From Pseudomonadota bacterium (lineage in GTDB: Bacteria; Pseudomonadota; Gammaproteobacteria; Steroidobacterales; Steroidobacteraceae): a DNA stretch of 64,000 nt. Each line of letters begins with the position of its first letter. Within the stretch, counting starts at the first letter, position 1. Of this stretch, positions 21,783 to 30,109 are shown in pieces. A program made the translations under genes and the position numbers. Where the stretch lies: positions 1 through 64,000 of the forward strand of contig JAFEDU010000001.1 of assembly GCA_018241425.1 (NCBI GenBank), read 5' to 3'. The notes under the pieces were generated by a model. That model made no database searches. It was not told the origin of the DNA and saw nothing but the letters and a program-made list of their open reading frames with translations.

Positions 21783-22586
21783 GTGGACGTGAACGTCAGG
21801 ATCGACCAGCCGGCACAGGTCGGCGAATACGACGAGGGCATGCAGACCATGCTGCAGCTGGTCTGGGGCGACGGCTTCCTCTCCCCGGGCGGCCCGGAAG
21901 AGGTGGCGCGCATCCTCGAGGGCGAGGATATCCGGGGTGCGCGCATCCTGGATGTCGGTTCCGGGCTCGGGGCGGTGGATGTGCTGCTGTCACGCGACCA
22001 CGGTGCGGCGAGCGTCGTCGGGATCGACCTGGAGCCGGAACTGGTCGCGCGCGCCCGCGAGCGTGCCGCGCGCTCCGGGGTGGGCGACCGCGTGAGCTTC
22101 CAGGCCGTAGCCCCAGGCCCGATGCCGTTCGCCGACGGCACGTTCGATGTGGTCTTCTCGAAGGACTCCCTGGTGCAGATCCCCTCCAAGGCGGAGATCT
22201 TCGCCGAGGTCCGCCGCGTCCTGGTCCCCGGGGGGCGCTTCATCGCCGGGGACTGGCTGCGCGGGGGCAGCGGTCCGTACTCGGAGGCGATGCTCGAGTA
22301 CTTCCGCCTCGAGGGCATCACCTACAACCTCGCCTCCGCCCCGGAAATGGCCGCGGCCCTGGAAGACGCCGGCTTCGGCGAGGTCAGGCTGCGCGACCGC
22401 AACGCCTGGTACACCGCACTCGCCCGGGAAGAGCTCGCCCGCATGGAGGCGGACTGGCTGCCGACCATGATCGCCCGGCTCGGCGAGCCGCGCGCACGAC
22501 ACTTCGTGGCCAACTGGCGCCAGCTGGTGCGCGTGCTCGAGAGCGGCGAGCTGCGCCCGGCGCACGTGAGCGCACGGGCAAGCTGA
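21783..22586 (+). CDS. SAM-dependent methyltransferase (phosphoethanolamine/glycine methyltransferase-like)
   Basis: Class I methyltransferase of about 267 residues. GARILDVGSGLGAVDVLLSR is the glycine-rich SAM-binding motif I, followed by VVGIDLEPELV (motif II) and LVPGGRFIAGDW. The segment EYDEGMQTMLQLVWGDGFLSPGG resembles N-methyltransferases acting on phosphoethanolamine, sarcosine or dimethylglycine, so a small-amine substrate is plausible but not shown. The frame begins at GTG 21783 or GTG 21789; both keep the conserved region and neither has a clear Shine-Dalgarno. It stands alone between the MFS gene and btuB. Confidence 0.8.
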   Translation: MDVNVRIDQPAQVGEYDEGMQTMLQLVWGDGFLSPGGPEEVARILEGEDIRGARILDVGSGLGAVDVLLSRDHGAASVVGIDLEPELVARARERAARSGVGDRVSFQAVAPGPMPFADGTFDVVFSKDSLVQIPSKAEIFAEVRRVLVPGGRFIAGDWLRGGSGPYSEAMLEYFRLEGITYNLASAPEMAAALEDAGFGEVRLRDRNAWYTALAREELARMEADWLPTMIARLGEPRARHFVANWRQLVRVLESGELRPAHVSARAS

Positions 22587-22593
22587 GGCCAGC

Positions 22594-22619
22594 GGCCCCG
22601 CGCACGGGTGCGCGGGGCC
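22594..22619 (+). terminator. Strong hairpin between convergent methyltransferase and btuB
   Basis: GGCCCCGCGCA and TGCGCGGGGCC form a perfect eleven-pair stem with the loop CGGG. No T run follows on either strand, so it may act as a bidirectional RNA end structure or a non-canonical terminator. Confidence 0.55.
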
Positions 22620-22634
22620 TCCTCCGGCCGGCCG

Positions 22635-24590
22635 CTACAGCGTTACCTTGGCCCCGATGTAGGCCGAGCGGCCCGGTTCGCCGTACTGGTAGGCGGTCTC
22701 GTAGTGGTGGTCGGTGAGGTTCTCGATGCGCCCGTAGACCTCCACGTGCGAGCCGATCTCGAACGAGGCCCGCAGGTCGATGAGCGTGTAGCCACCGAGT
22801 GCAATCGTGTTGGCGGCGTCGTCGTAGGTGCGGCCCGCGTAGCGCGCCACCACGGTGGTCGTGAGGCGCACCGGCCACAGGTAGCTCACCTGCACGTTGC
22901 CCATGTCCCTCGGCCGCCGCGCGAGCTCGTTGCCGTAGGTGGACGAGCCCGGGGACTGGTCCTCGGTCTGGGTGTGGGTGTAGTTCATCGACAGCGTGAG
23001 GGCCTCGACCGGGCGCAGGAGGCCGGTGACCTCCACGCCGCGCGCCAGGCTGCGCTCGATGTTGGCGTAGTAGCCGAAGGGCTCGGTCGCGCACAGCGGG
23101 CTCGGCGTCGTGCAGTCGAAGAAGCTGATGAGGTCGCGGCTGGTGCGCTGGAAGTAGGTGACCTGGGCCACCGCCCGGCCCCCGAGGGCGTGCTGCTCCA
23201 CCCCGAAATCCCAGCTGTTGGAGGCCTCGGGGCGCAGCGCCTGGTTGCCGTAGTTGCTGTAGAGCTGGTAGAGCGAGGGCGCCTTGAAGCCCTGCCCGAA
23301 GCTCGCGCGCAGGATCGTGTCCTGGTTCGGGAGCACCCACGCGGCGGCGGCCTGCCCGGTGCCGTGCCCGCCGTACACGTCATGCCTGTCGTAGCGGCCC
23401 CCGCCGGTGAGGGTGAGGCCGCTTGCGACCTCGTACTGCGCCTGCAGGTAGCCGCTGTCGATGTTGACCGACTTGCTTAAGGGGGCCGGGGTCACGTCGT
23501 AGGCCGGGGTATCGGTCTCGATGCTCGAATGCTCGTGCTGGGCGCCGAAGACCAGCTGGCCGGCGGGCGTGAACTGCCAGGTCCCCTGGTACTCGCCGCG
23601 TACGTTGCGGCCGAAGCCGTAGAACGTCTCGGTGCTCGGGCTGCCGTAGTTGCCCGGCGCATCGGGGTCGTAGTTGCGCGTCCGGGAATCGGTGTACTGG
23701 GCGGCGATGCGGTTGGTGAACGTGCGGTCCGGGCTCGTGAAGGTGAGTCCCGCATAGCTCACCAGCTGCTGCGTCTTACCGTACTCGTGGTCGTCCCCGA
23801 AGGTGAAGCTCGGGGTGTCGTAGCCGTCGAAGGCGGTGCGCGCCTGCGTGTACCAGGCCCGCAGGTCGAGCTGCACTTCGGGCGATAAGTCGTAGCGCAG
23901 CTGGCCCGAGGCCCCGCCGATCTGGCTCGCGCAGTCGCGGTGGCCACCGTCAAAGCTCGGGATCCCGCTGGTGCCGTACCAGTCCGCAGCCACGCGCCAC
24001 ATGAGTCCGTCCGAGCGGCCGCCGAGGTTCGCCGTCCCGTAGCCGGTGGCATGGGAGCCGCCCTCGAGGCTCGCACCGCCGGTGAGCGGCTCGGTGGGCT
24101 CGGCGGTCGTGATGTTGATCACCCCGCCCATTGCCTGGCTGCCGTAGAGCGTGGAGTGCGAGCCGCGCAGGATCTCGATGCGCGAGAAATCCCCGATCAG
24201 GAGGTTCTCGAAGTCGAAGCCGCCGCCGGGGAGCGAGGGGTCCGTGACCGGCACGCCGTCGATCACGACCATCGTCTGGTCGCTCTCGGCGCCGCGGATG
24301 AAGACCGACGTCGGCTGCCCGACCCCGCCGGTGCGGGCGATGGACAGGCCCGGGGTCTGGGCGAGCAGGTCCGAGGCGACGATCGCCTGACTCTGCTGGA
24401 TGTCCTGCGCATCCAGGACCGTGACGGTGTTGCCGACCTTGGACAGCGGCTCCGGCGTACGCGTGGCGACTACGACCACTTCATCGGTCGAGGAGTCGCT
24501 GGAGGCGTCGCTCGCCTCCTGGGCGAGGGCGCAATCGGTGGTGAGGAAGGCGGTGCCGGCGACGAGGACGGCGATGGGACGCAGTGACAT
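22635..24590 (-). CDS. btuB: TonB-dependent vitamin B12 receptor
   Basis: Outer-membrane beta-barrel receptor of 651 residues. After the signal peptide a TonB box (DEVVVVATRTPEP, about 36-48) is followed by the plug domain (VTVLDAQDIQQSQA, SVFIRGAESDQTMVVIDGVP, RIEILRGSHSTLYGSQAMGG) and a 22-strand barrel ending in an aromatic C-terminal strand (YIGAKVTL). The assignment to cobalamin uptake comes from sequence style and from the cobalamin riboswitch in its leader. ATG 24590 is chosen because the longer open frame runs through the riboswitch. It acts with TonB/ExbBD (not here) and the BtuFCD importer encoded 5-7 kb away. Confidence 0.9.
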   Translation of the reverse strand: MSLRPIAVLVAGTAFLTTDCALAQEASDASSDSSTDEVVVVATRTPEPLSKVGNTVTVLDAQDIQQSQAIVASDLLAQTPGLSIARTGGVGQPTSVFIRGAESDQTMVVIDGVPVTDPSLPGGGFDFENLLIGDFSRIEILRGSHSTLYGSQAMGGVINITTAEPTEPLTGGASLEGGSHATGYGTANLGGRSDGLMWRVAADWYGTSGIPSFDGGHRDCASQIGGASGQLRYDLSPEVQLDLRAWYTQARTAFDGYDTPSFTFGDDHEYGKTQQLVSYAGLTFTSPDRTFTNRIAAQYTDSRTRNYDPDAPGNYGSPSTETFYGFGRNVRGEYQGTWQFTPAGQLVFGAQHEHSSIETDTPAYDVTPAPLSKSVNIDSGYLQAQYEVASGLTLTGGGRYDRHDVYGGHGTGQAAAAWVLPNQDTILRASFGQGFKAPSLYQLYSNYGNQALRPEASNSWDFGVEQHALGGRAVAQVTYFQRTSRDLISFFDCTTPSPLCATEPFGYYANIERSLARGVEVTGLLRPVEALTLSMNYTHTQTEDQSPGSSTYGNELARRPRDMGNVQVSYLWPVRLTTTVVARYAGRTYDDAANTIALGGYTLIDLRASFEIGSHVEVYGRIENLTDHHYETAYQYGEPGRSAYIGAKVTL

Positions 24591-24754
24591 GAGACGGACT
24601 CCCAAGCGGACGGACCATTTCGGTCCCGTCGCGGGAGTCGGAAGGACGCGGGCGGCTTTCTCAGAATGCCGGCGCGACTTCCAGCCCCCACGGCGGGTCT
24701 GGCGTCGCCACTCGGTAGTTCCGCTCGTGCAGCACACCCCGGCTGTCGATTGGG

Positions 24755-24915
24755 CGACCACGACGAGCAGGTCTCCTGGCTTGCGGCTTGGCCATCGCGC
24801 GTCACCTTCCCGGGCTGGCACGCCCAGTGGTCTATCGACGCTCGACACTCCGCTCACAGTTGCGGGGGCAGCCCGGACTTTGCATCCGAGTTCCCGTTTT
24901 AATCCCCTCGACGGG
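24755..24915 (-). promoter_or_regulatory. Cobalamin riboswitch, btuB leader
   Basis: Read on the minus strand, the leader contains the canonical elements of the AdoCbl-type aptamer: a start region AAAACGGGAACTCGG, the core CTGCCCCCGCAAC (24859-24871), the B12-box-like ACCACTG (24825-24831) with GGGAAGGTGACGCG after it, and the 3' motif AAGCCAGGAGACCTGC (24766-24781). About 165 bases separate it from the btuB ATG, room for an expression platform. Small stems such as GGACC/GGTCC (24612-24626) occur near the Shine-Dalgarno, but which one switches cannot be decided by eye. High cobalamin should lower BtuB synthesis. Confidence 0.92.
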
Positions 24916-24998
24916 GAACTAGTCGTGTGCGCGCACGGTGCCAAAGAGCCGCGCGCGAGTCAAATCGCCGCGATCCCACTGCGGGAGGAGCCGTGGAG

Positions 24999-25700
24999 TT
25001 AGGGGGCCGGCGTGGCGGCGGGCGCCGGCGCAGCGCGCGGCAACCCGGAGGGCGGGGCAGGCGCATCCGACCAGTAGTCGGTCATCACCAGGTCCTTGAG
25101 CTCGCAGCGTTGCGCCCAGTGCTGCTCCTCGAGCATCGGCCGGGGATAGAAGCCCGGCACGCGACCCAGGCACAGCACCGCCACGGGCCGGCTGCCCTCG
25201 GGCATGCGCAGGAGCGTGCGCAGCCGTTCCGGGTCGAAGAGCGATACCCAGCCCATGCCGATGCCTTCCGCGCGCGAGGCAAGCCAGAGGTTCTGGATGG
25301 CGCAGGCCACGGAGGCGAGGTCCATCTCCGGCATCGTGCGGCGCCCGAACACGAACCGCTCGCGGCCGTCCATCAGGGCCGCGACGAGCAGCTCGCCGCA
25401 CTCGCGCACGCCCTCCACCTTGAGGCGCATGAACTCGTCCTCGCGCTCGCCCAGGGCCCGCGCGGTGGCCTGGCGCTCGCTCTCGACGAGCGCATGGATC
25501 GCCCCGCGCAGCGCGGCATCGCGGATCCGGATGAAGCGCCACGGCTGCATGAAGCCGACGCTCGGGGCGAGGTGCGCCGCCGCCAGCAGGCGCGCGAGGA
25601 GGGGCTCGTCCAGGGGCTCGCAGAGGAAGTGCCGCATGTCGCGCCGCGCGGCGATGACGCGGTAGACGGCCTCGATGTCCTGGGCGGTGAACTCGTTCAT
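24999..25700 (-). CDS. bluB: 5,6-dimethylbenzimidazole synthase
   Basis: BluB, 233 residues, an oxygen-dependent flavin-destroying enzyme of the nitroreductase fold. It cannibalises FMNH2 to make 5,6-dimethylbenzimidazole, the lower ligand of vitamin B12. Recognisable are RRDMRHFLCEPLDE, HLAPSVGFMQPWRFI and the C-terminal PVAVLCLGRVPGFYPRPMLEE block. A short Pro/Ala-rich tail is not conserved. It diverges from the cobT operon and points towards btuB, ending just before the btuB riboswitch. It implies that the cell makes its own lower ligand under air. No riboswitch precedes bluB on its own strand. Confidence 0.93.
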   Translation of the reverse strand: MNEFTAQDIEAVYRVIAARRDMRHFLCEPLDEPLLARLLAAAHLAPSVGFMQPWRFIRIRDAALRGAIHALVESERQATARALGEREDEFMRLKVEGVRECGELLVAALMDGRERFVFGRRTMPEMDLASVACAIQNLWLASRAEGIGMGWVSLFDPERLRTLLRMPEGSRPVAVLCLGRVPGFYPRPMLEEQHWAQRCELKDLVMTDYWSDAPAPPSGLPRAAPAPAATPAP

Positions 25701-25830
25701 CGCTGCAAATGGTGCGCTGCCACGGCACGACGCGGGCCCCGATCATTGCACGAAACCGGGCCGCGCCGCTGAGGCGGCCGGGCTTTCATTTGACGATGGC
25801 CACTTTCAGCGTCAGACTTTTCGCAAGGTA

Positions 25831-26035
25831 TCAGGTGTCCCCGCGGCGGTTCGCGAACGCGCCCCGGGGATGAAACGGGAAGTCCGGCCAGGCTCCGAGA
25901 GAGGGCCGATTCCGGCGCTGCCCCCGCAACGGTAGGTGAGTCAAGCCAGGTCCTTGCAGCCACTGCACCGGCAAACGAGCGGTGCGGGAAGGCGACCTGG
26001 CCGGAGATTCCGCTCACGAGCCCGTAGACCGACCT
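25831..26035 (+). promoter_or_regulatory. Cobalamin riboswitch, cobT operon leader
   Basis: A second complete cobalamin aptamer lies on the plus strand: the start element TCAGGTGTCCCCGCGG, then GATGAAACGGGAAGTCCGG (25869-25887), the core CTGCCCCCGCAAC (25918-25930), the B12 box GCCACTG (25959-25965), GGTGCGGGAAGGCGACC, and the 3' motif CGAGCCCGTAGACCGACC (26018-26035). About 220 bases lie between it and the cobT start. It should repress the whole nucleotide-loop and importer operon when cobalamin is plentiful. Confidence 0.94.
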
Positions 26036-26253
26036 GGAACCTTGGGCTTTTTCGGCACGGGCTGCGGTGGGCGGCGGGGTGCGAAGCGCGCTGCGCCTGC
26101 GGCGACGTTTTCCCCGTGGTCTTTCCTGCCGCATCTACCGGGCCTCGACGTCGGACTTCGAGGATCGACAGGTATGGACATGCAATGCCGGGCGCGGCGC
26201 GTGCGGATGGGCGCAGATCAGGGCAGCCTTCAGCGGGCAGGGGCACACCGGTG
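26036..26253 (+). other. Leader between the riboswitch and cobT
   Basis: This stretch of about 220 bases is expected to be the expression platform. It contains GGGCTTTTT (26044-26052), which can pair weakly with GAGCCC (26018-26023) inside the 3' end of the aptamer. No conserved small gene is seen; open frames crossing it have no plausible product. Confidence 0.45.
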
Positions 26254-27327
26254 ATGGCTGCCGCCGAGGTCGCATCCGCGGGGTCCGCGAAATTCCCGCT
26301 GCCGGCCGTGAAGCCGGTCGACCGCGCGATGCGCGCCCGTGCCGAGCGCCGGCTGACCATACTCACCAAGCCCCTGGGCGCGCTCGGGCGCCTGGAGCCG
26401 CTCGCCGCGCAGGTCTGCGCGATCCAGCATTCCCTCGAGCCCGAGCTCGTAGCTCCCGTGGCCATCGTGTTCGCCGCCGACCACGGCATCGCCGATCGCG
26501 GGGTGAGTGCCTACCCGCGCGCGGTAACCGGCCAGATGGTGCAGAACTTCCTCGCCGGCGGTGCGGCGATCAGCGTGCTCGCGCGCGTGGAGGGCATGAC
26601 GCTGTGGATCGTGGATGCCGGCGTGGATGCCGACTGCGGCACGCACCCGCAGCTGATCGATGCCAAGATGCGCCGCGGCACGCACGACTTCGTGCGGGAA
26701 CCTGCGATGTCGATGGCGGAGTGCCACGAGGCGCTGCGGCGCGGCGCGGCGGTGCTCGAGCGCGTGGGGCAGGGCTCCAATACCGTCGTGCTGGGTGAGA
26801 TGGGCATCGGCAACACCGCGGCGTCCGCGCTCCTCACGCACCGGCTCACGCACTTCCCGCTGTCGGCCTGCGTCGGGCGCGGCACCGGGCTGGACGATGC
26901 CGGCCTCGAGCGCAAGCGCGCGATCCTGGAGATCGCGGCGCGACGCACCGAGATCCAGGACCCGCTCACCCTGCTGTCGGAGTTCGGCGGGTTCGAGATC
27001 GCGATGCTGACCGGCGCAATCCTGGCGGCGGCCGCGCGGCGCATGGTGATCCTCATCGACGGCTTCACGGTCACGGTGGCCGCCGCGCTCGCGACGCGCC
27101 TGGTACCCGCAGCCCTCGACTACTGCGTCTTCGGCCACTGCTCGGCCGAGCTCGCCCACCGGGCACTCCTGGAGCACCTGGGCGTCACGCCCCTCCTCGA
27201 TGTGGGCATGCGACTGGGCGAAGGCTCGGGCGCCGCCGTGTCGGTCAGCGTAGTGCGCGCCTCGCTCGCATTGTTCCGGCAGATGGCGACCTTCGAAGGT
27301 GCCGGCGTCAGCCAGAAGGACGGCTGA
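26254..27327 (+). CDS. cobT: Nicotinate-nucleotide-dimethylbenzimidazole phosphoribosyltransferase
   Basis: CobT activates the lower ligand: nicotinate mononucleotide plus dimethylbenzimidazole gives alpha-ribazole phosphate. It has 357 residues, the usual size. Motifs include KPLGALGRLEPLA, the substrate-binding AADHGIADRGVSAYP, GEMGIGNTAASALLT, CVGRGTGLDD, and MRLGEGSGAA near the C-terminus, whose Glu corresponds to the catalytic base of Salmonella CobT. ATG 26254 is adopted; GTG 26251 is also in frame. It is the first gene after the cobalamin riboswitch, and the next gene begins four bases after its stop. With bluB across the leader, lower-ligand synthesis and activation are linked. Confidence 0.96.
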   Translation: MAAAEVASAGSAKFPLPAVKPVDRAMRARAERRLTILTKPLGALGRLEPLAAQVCAIQHSLEPELVAPVAIVFAADHGIADRGVSAYPRAVTGQMVQNFLAGGAAISVLARVEGMTLWIVDAGVDADCGTHPQLIDAKMRRGTHDFVREPAMSMAECHEALRRGAAVLERVGQGSNTVVLGEMGIGNTAASALLTHRLTHFPLSACVGRGTGLDDAGLERKRAILEIAARRTEIQDPLTLLSEFGGFEIAMLTGAILAAAARRMVILIDGFTVTVAAALATRLVPAALDYCVFGHCSAELAHRALLEHLGVTPLLDVGMRLGEGSGAAVSVSVVRASLALFRQMATFEGAGVSQKDG

Positions 27328-27331
27328 GGCC

Positions 27332-28153
27332 GTGGCACTGCCCCGCCAGGCGACGCTGGCGCTGGTGGCGCTGCAGTTCCTGACGCGCGTGCCCGTCCCG
27401 TCGCGGGCCGACTTCGAGCCGGGGTGGCTGGCTGCCTCGCTGCGCTACTTTCCGCTCATCGGCGCAGGCGTCGGGCTCGCGAACGCGCTGGTGTGGGCGC
27501 TCGCGGCCACCGTATTCCCGGCTCCGGTCGCCGTGGGCCTCATGATGGGCGCATCGCTCCTCCTGACGGGGGGCTTTCACGAGGACGGGCTGGCCGATGC
27601 CTGCGACGGCTTCGGCGGCGGCCGCAGCCGCGAGCGCACGCTCGCGATCATGCAGGACTCCCGCATCGGGGCGTTCGGCGCCCTGGGCCTCGTTATCGTC
27701 CTGGGTCTCAAGTGGAGCGTGCTCGCGGGCCTGCCGGTCGGCTGGATACCGATGACTCTCGTCGTGAGCCACGCCGTGAGCCGCTGGGCGGCTATCGCGC
27801 TCATCTGGGCGCTGCCCTATGCGCGCACCGAGGGGGACGGGAAGTCCCATCCGTTCGCGCACGCCCTTCACTTTCCGGGCTGGCTCCTGGCAGGCCTCGT
27901 CGCGGCGACCGTGCCGCTGGCGCTGGCAGCGTCCGGATGGGGGCCGCTCGCGCAGGCGGCGGTGGTGTTCGCGATCGCGGGCGCCGGATCCCTGCTCGCA
28001 GCCGCCACCCTCGGTGCGTACTTCCGACATCGCATCGGCGGTTACACCGGCGACTGCCTGGGTGCCACCCAGCAGATCAGCGAGCTTACGCTGCTGCTCG
28101 TGGTCGCAGCCCTTACCGGGCCGCATGGGATCGCTCCCGCGAGCCTGCCATGA
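27332..28153 (+). CDS. cobS: Adenosylcobinamide-GDP ribazoletransferase (cobalamin synthase)
   Basis: Integral membrane enzyme of 273 residues that joins alpha-ribazole (or its phosphate) to adenosylcobinamide-GDP to close the nucleotide loop. Typical features are the N-terminal FLTRVPVPSRADFEP, the metal-binding GGFHEDGLADACDGFGGG motif (about 82-99), and GGYTGDCLGATQQISEL near the C-terminus, with several transmembrane helices between them. The start is GTG 27332, preceded by AAGGA. Its TGA overlaps the ATG of cobC. Confidence 0.95.
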   Translation: MALPRQATLALVALQFLTRVPVPSRADFEPGWLAASLRYFPLIGAGVGLANALVWALAATVFPAPVAVGLMMGASLLLTGGFHEDGLADACDGFGGGRSRERTLAIMQDSRIGAFGALGLVIVLGLKWSVLAGLPVGWIPMTLVVSHAVSRWAAIALIWALPYARTEGDGKSHPFAHALHFPGWLLAGLVAATVPLALAASGWGPLAQAAVVFAIAGAGSLLAAATLGAYFRHRIGGYTGDCLGATQQISELTLLLVVAALTGPHGIAPASLP

Positions 28154-28689
28154 AGCTCTACCTGGTCCGCCACCCGAAGACGCTCGCGCCCCCCACGCTG
28201 TGCTACGGCAGTGCAGAGGTGGAAGTGGCCGAGGACTCCCGTCAGGAGGCGCTGCGCAGCATCCGCGCCGCCATCCCGTCGACGGCGCTCGAGGGCGCGC
28301 CGATCTTCTCCAGCCCGCTCTCGCGCTGCCGCGACCTTGCGCACGCGCTTGCCGGCGGGCGCGAGGTGACCGTCGCCCCGGACCTCATCGAGCTGAACTT
28401 CGGGCAGTGGGAGGGTCGCACCTGGGACCAGGTCCCCGGCGCCGAGGTCCAGGCGTGGATGTCGGACCTCTGGGACTACCGTCCGGGCGGTGGGGAGAGC
28501 GCCCGCATGGGGGCACAGCGCCTCAGGGGGTTGCTCGAGCGGATGGCGCCGGTGCCGGAGGTCATCCTCATCACGCATGGGGGGATCATCCGCATCGCCC
28601 GCGCGCTGAAGGCGGGAATTCAGTCGGCGCTCCTGGCCGAGGTGGGCTTTGGCTCTGTACACCTCATGAACCGCGATGACCTTCGCTGA
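28150..28689 (+). CDS. cobC: Alpha-ribazole phosphatase (histidine phosphatase family)
   Basis: Phosphoglycerate-mutase-like phosphatase of 179 residues. It has the catalytic N-terminal histidine in LVRHPKT (the more common RHG is RHP here), SPLSRCRDLA, an acidic ELNFGQWEGRTW block with the proton-donor Glu, and the second histidine in ILITHGGIIR. In the B12 pathway it removes the phosphate left by CobT, before or after CobS. It overlaps cobS (ATGA) and sits between cobS and cobU, which supports this role; a general phosphatase activity cannot be excluded from sequence alone. Confidence 0.9.
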   Translation: MKLYLVRHPKTLAPPTLCYGSAEVEVAEDSRQEALRSIRAAIPSTALEGAPIFSSPLSRCRDLAHALAGGREVTVAPDLIELNFGQWEGRTWDQVPGAEVQAWMSDLWDYRPGGGESARMGAQRLRGLLERMAPVPEVILITHGGIIRIARALKAGIQSALLAEVGFGSVHLMNRDDLR

Positions 28690-28701
28690 ACGAGGTGCGG
28701 C

Positions 28702-29217
28702 GTGAGGATGCTGGTGCTCGGCGGGGTGCGCTCGGGGAAGAGCCGCTATGCGGAAGGGCTGGCCGGGAACCACCGCGGTCCGGTGACCGTGCTTGCCACC
28801 GGGACCGCAGGCGATGCTGAGATGGAGCGGCGCATCGCGCTGCACCGTGCGCGGCGCCCCGCCGCGTGGGCGGTGGTGGAGGAACCCCTCGACCTCGCCG
28901 GGGCCCTGGAACACTGTGATGCCGCCGGGGGCCTCGTGCTCATCGAGTGCCTGACGCTGTGGCTGACCAACCTCCTGTGTGACCCCGAGCCGGAGCGGCT
29001 CGCGCGCGAGCGCGCCCGGCTGCTGGCCGCGTGGCCGACGCTCAGGGGCGATGTCATCGCGGTCAGCAACGAGGTAGGCCTCGGCATCGTTCCCGCCAAT
29101 GCCCTGGCGCGCCGCTTCATGGATGAGGCCGGGGAGCTGCACCAGGCGCTCGCCGCGCAGAGCGACCAGGTAGTGACCCTGATGGCGGGGCTGCCCCTGA
29201 AGCTCAAGGGAGCCTGA
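28702..29217 (+). CDS. cobU: Adenosylcobinamide kinase / guanylyltransferase
   Basis: Bifunctional enzyme (CobU/CobP) of 171 residues that phosphorylates adenosylcobinamide and then transfers GMP to give adenosylcobinamide-GDP. The P-loop is LGGVRSGKSRYAE at the N-terminus. The guanylated histidine lies in MERRIALHRARRPAAW. VSNEVGLGIVPANALAR is the conserved third block. The start is GTG 28702; an ATG two codons later is an alternative. It is 12 bases after cobC and 4 bases before btuF. Confidence 0.95.
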   Translation: MRMLVLGGVRSGKSRYAEGLAGNHRGPVTVLATGTAGDAEMERRIALHRARRPAAWAVVEEPLDLAGALEHCDAAGGLVLIECLTLWLTNLLCDPEPERLARERARLLAAWPTLRGDVIAVSNEVGLGIVPANALARRFMDEAGELHQALAAQSDQVVTLMAGLPLKLKGA

Positions 29218-29221
29218 CCCG

Positions 29222-30109
29222 GTGCGGACCCGAACTGGAGGACTGCTGATCGGCCTCGCTGCGAGCGCGATCGCCGGGAGCGTCGTTGTCCTCGCGGCTC
29301 CCGTGGTGGCCCGCGACCCCGCAGGCCACGAGGTGCGGTTGCCCGCACCGCCCACGCGCATCGTGACGCTCCTGCCTTCCCTCACCGAGGACGTGTGCGC
29401 GCTGAACGCCTGCGGCGCGCTGGTGGCGACCGACCGCTACTCCAACTGGCCGACGGAAGTGCGGGCGCTGCCGAAGGCGGGCGGGCTCGAGGACATCGAG
29501 ATCGAGCAGGTGGTCGCCGTGCATCCGCAGGTGGTCCTGCTCGGGCACGTCCCGCGCGTCGCCGAGCGGCTGCGGAGCCTGGGCATCCCGGCAATCGAGC
29601 TCGAGACCAAGGGCTACGCCGACATTGCCCGCACGCTCGCCGTCGTAGGGGCCCTCCTGGGCAGGAGTGAGGCCGCGCGCGAACTCGGTCAGCAGATCGA
29701 TGCGGAGGTCGCGCGGATCAGCGCGGCGACGCGCGCGCGCCTGGCCGGCCGTGCACCCTGGGTGTATTACGAGGTCGACGCGGGCCCCTATGCGGCCGGC
29801 CCCGCCTCCTACATCGGCGAGCTGCTCGAGCGCCTCGGGGCGCGCAACATCATCGCGCCCGACCTCGGTCCCTACCCGAAGATCAACCCCGAGTACGTCG
29901 TGCGCAGGGACCCGCAGGTGATCTTCATCGCGCCCGCGGAAGTCACGCGCCTTGCGCAGCGGCCCGGCTGGGACGCCATCCGCGCGGTGCGCGAGCAGCG
30001 CGTGTGCAGTTTTCCTCCCGACGTGCGCGACACCATCGTACGGCCCGGCCCGCGCGTCGCCGAGGGACTCGCCGCCCTGGCCGCCTGCCTGGAGCGCGTC
30101 GCCCCGTGA
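29222..30109 (+). CDS. btuF: Periplasmic cobalamin-binding protein of the B12 ABC importer
   Basis: Class III solute-binding protein of 295 residues with a signal peptide. Two lobes are joined by a long helix. The segment PTRIVTLLPSLTEDVCAL matches BtuF and related vitamin B12/haem binders. GGLEDIEIEQVVAVHPQVVL and the C-terminal VRPGPRVAEGL are also typical. Glutamates at the lobe surfaces, which dock onto BtuC, appear present. The start is GTG 29222; its TGA overlaps the GTG of btuC. Its place inside the riboswitch-controlled operon supports a corrinoid rather than iron-siderophore ligand. Confidence 0.92.
   Translation: MRTRTGGLLIGLAASAIAGSVVVLAAPVVARDPAGHEVRLPAPPTRIVTLLPSLTEDVCALNACGALVATDRYSNWPTEVRALPKAGGLEDIEIEQVVAVHPQVVLLGHVPRVAERLRSLGIPAIELETKGYADIARTLAVVGALLGRSEAARELGQQIDAEVARISAATRARLAGRAPWVYYEVDAGPYAAGPASYIGELLERLGARNIIAPDLGPYPKINPEYVVRRDPQVIFIAPAEVTRLAQRPGWDAIRAVREQRVCSFPPDVRDTIVRPGPRVAEGLAALAACLERVAP

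Noticed and set aside
26018..26052. A terminator formed by GAGCCC and GGGCTTTTT after the second riboswitch
   Set aside because: The stem is short and its 5' arm belongs to the aptamer's conserved 3' motif, so ligand binding would oppose it; the switching mechanism cannot be decided by eye.
25936..26253. A longer start for cobT in the leader
   Set aside because: The extension would translate through the riboswitch and has no similarity to CobT.
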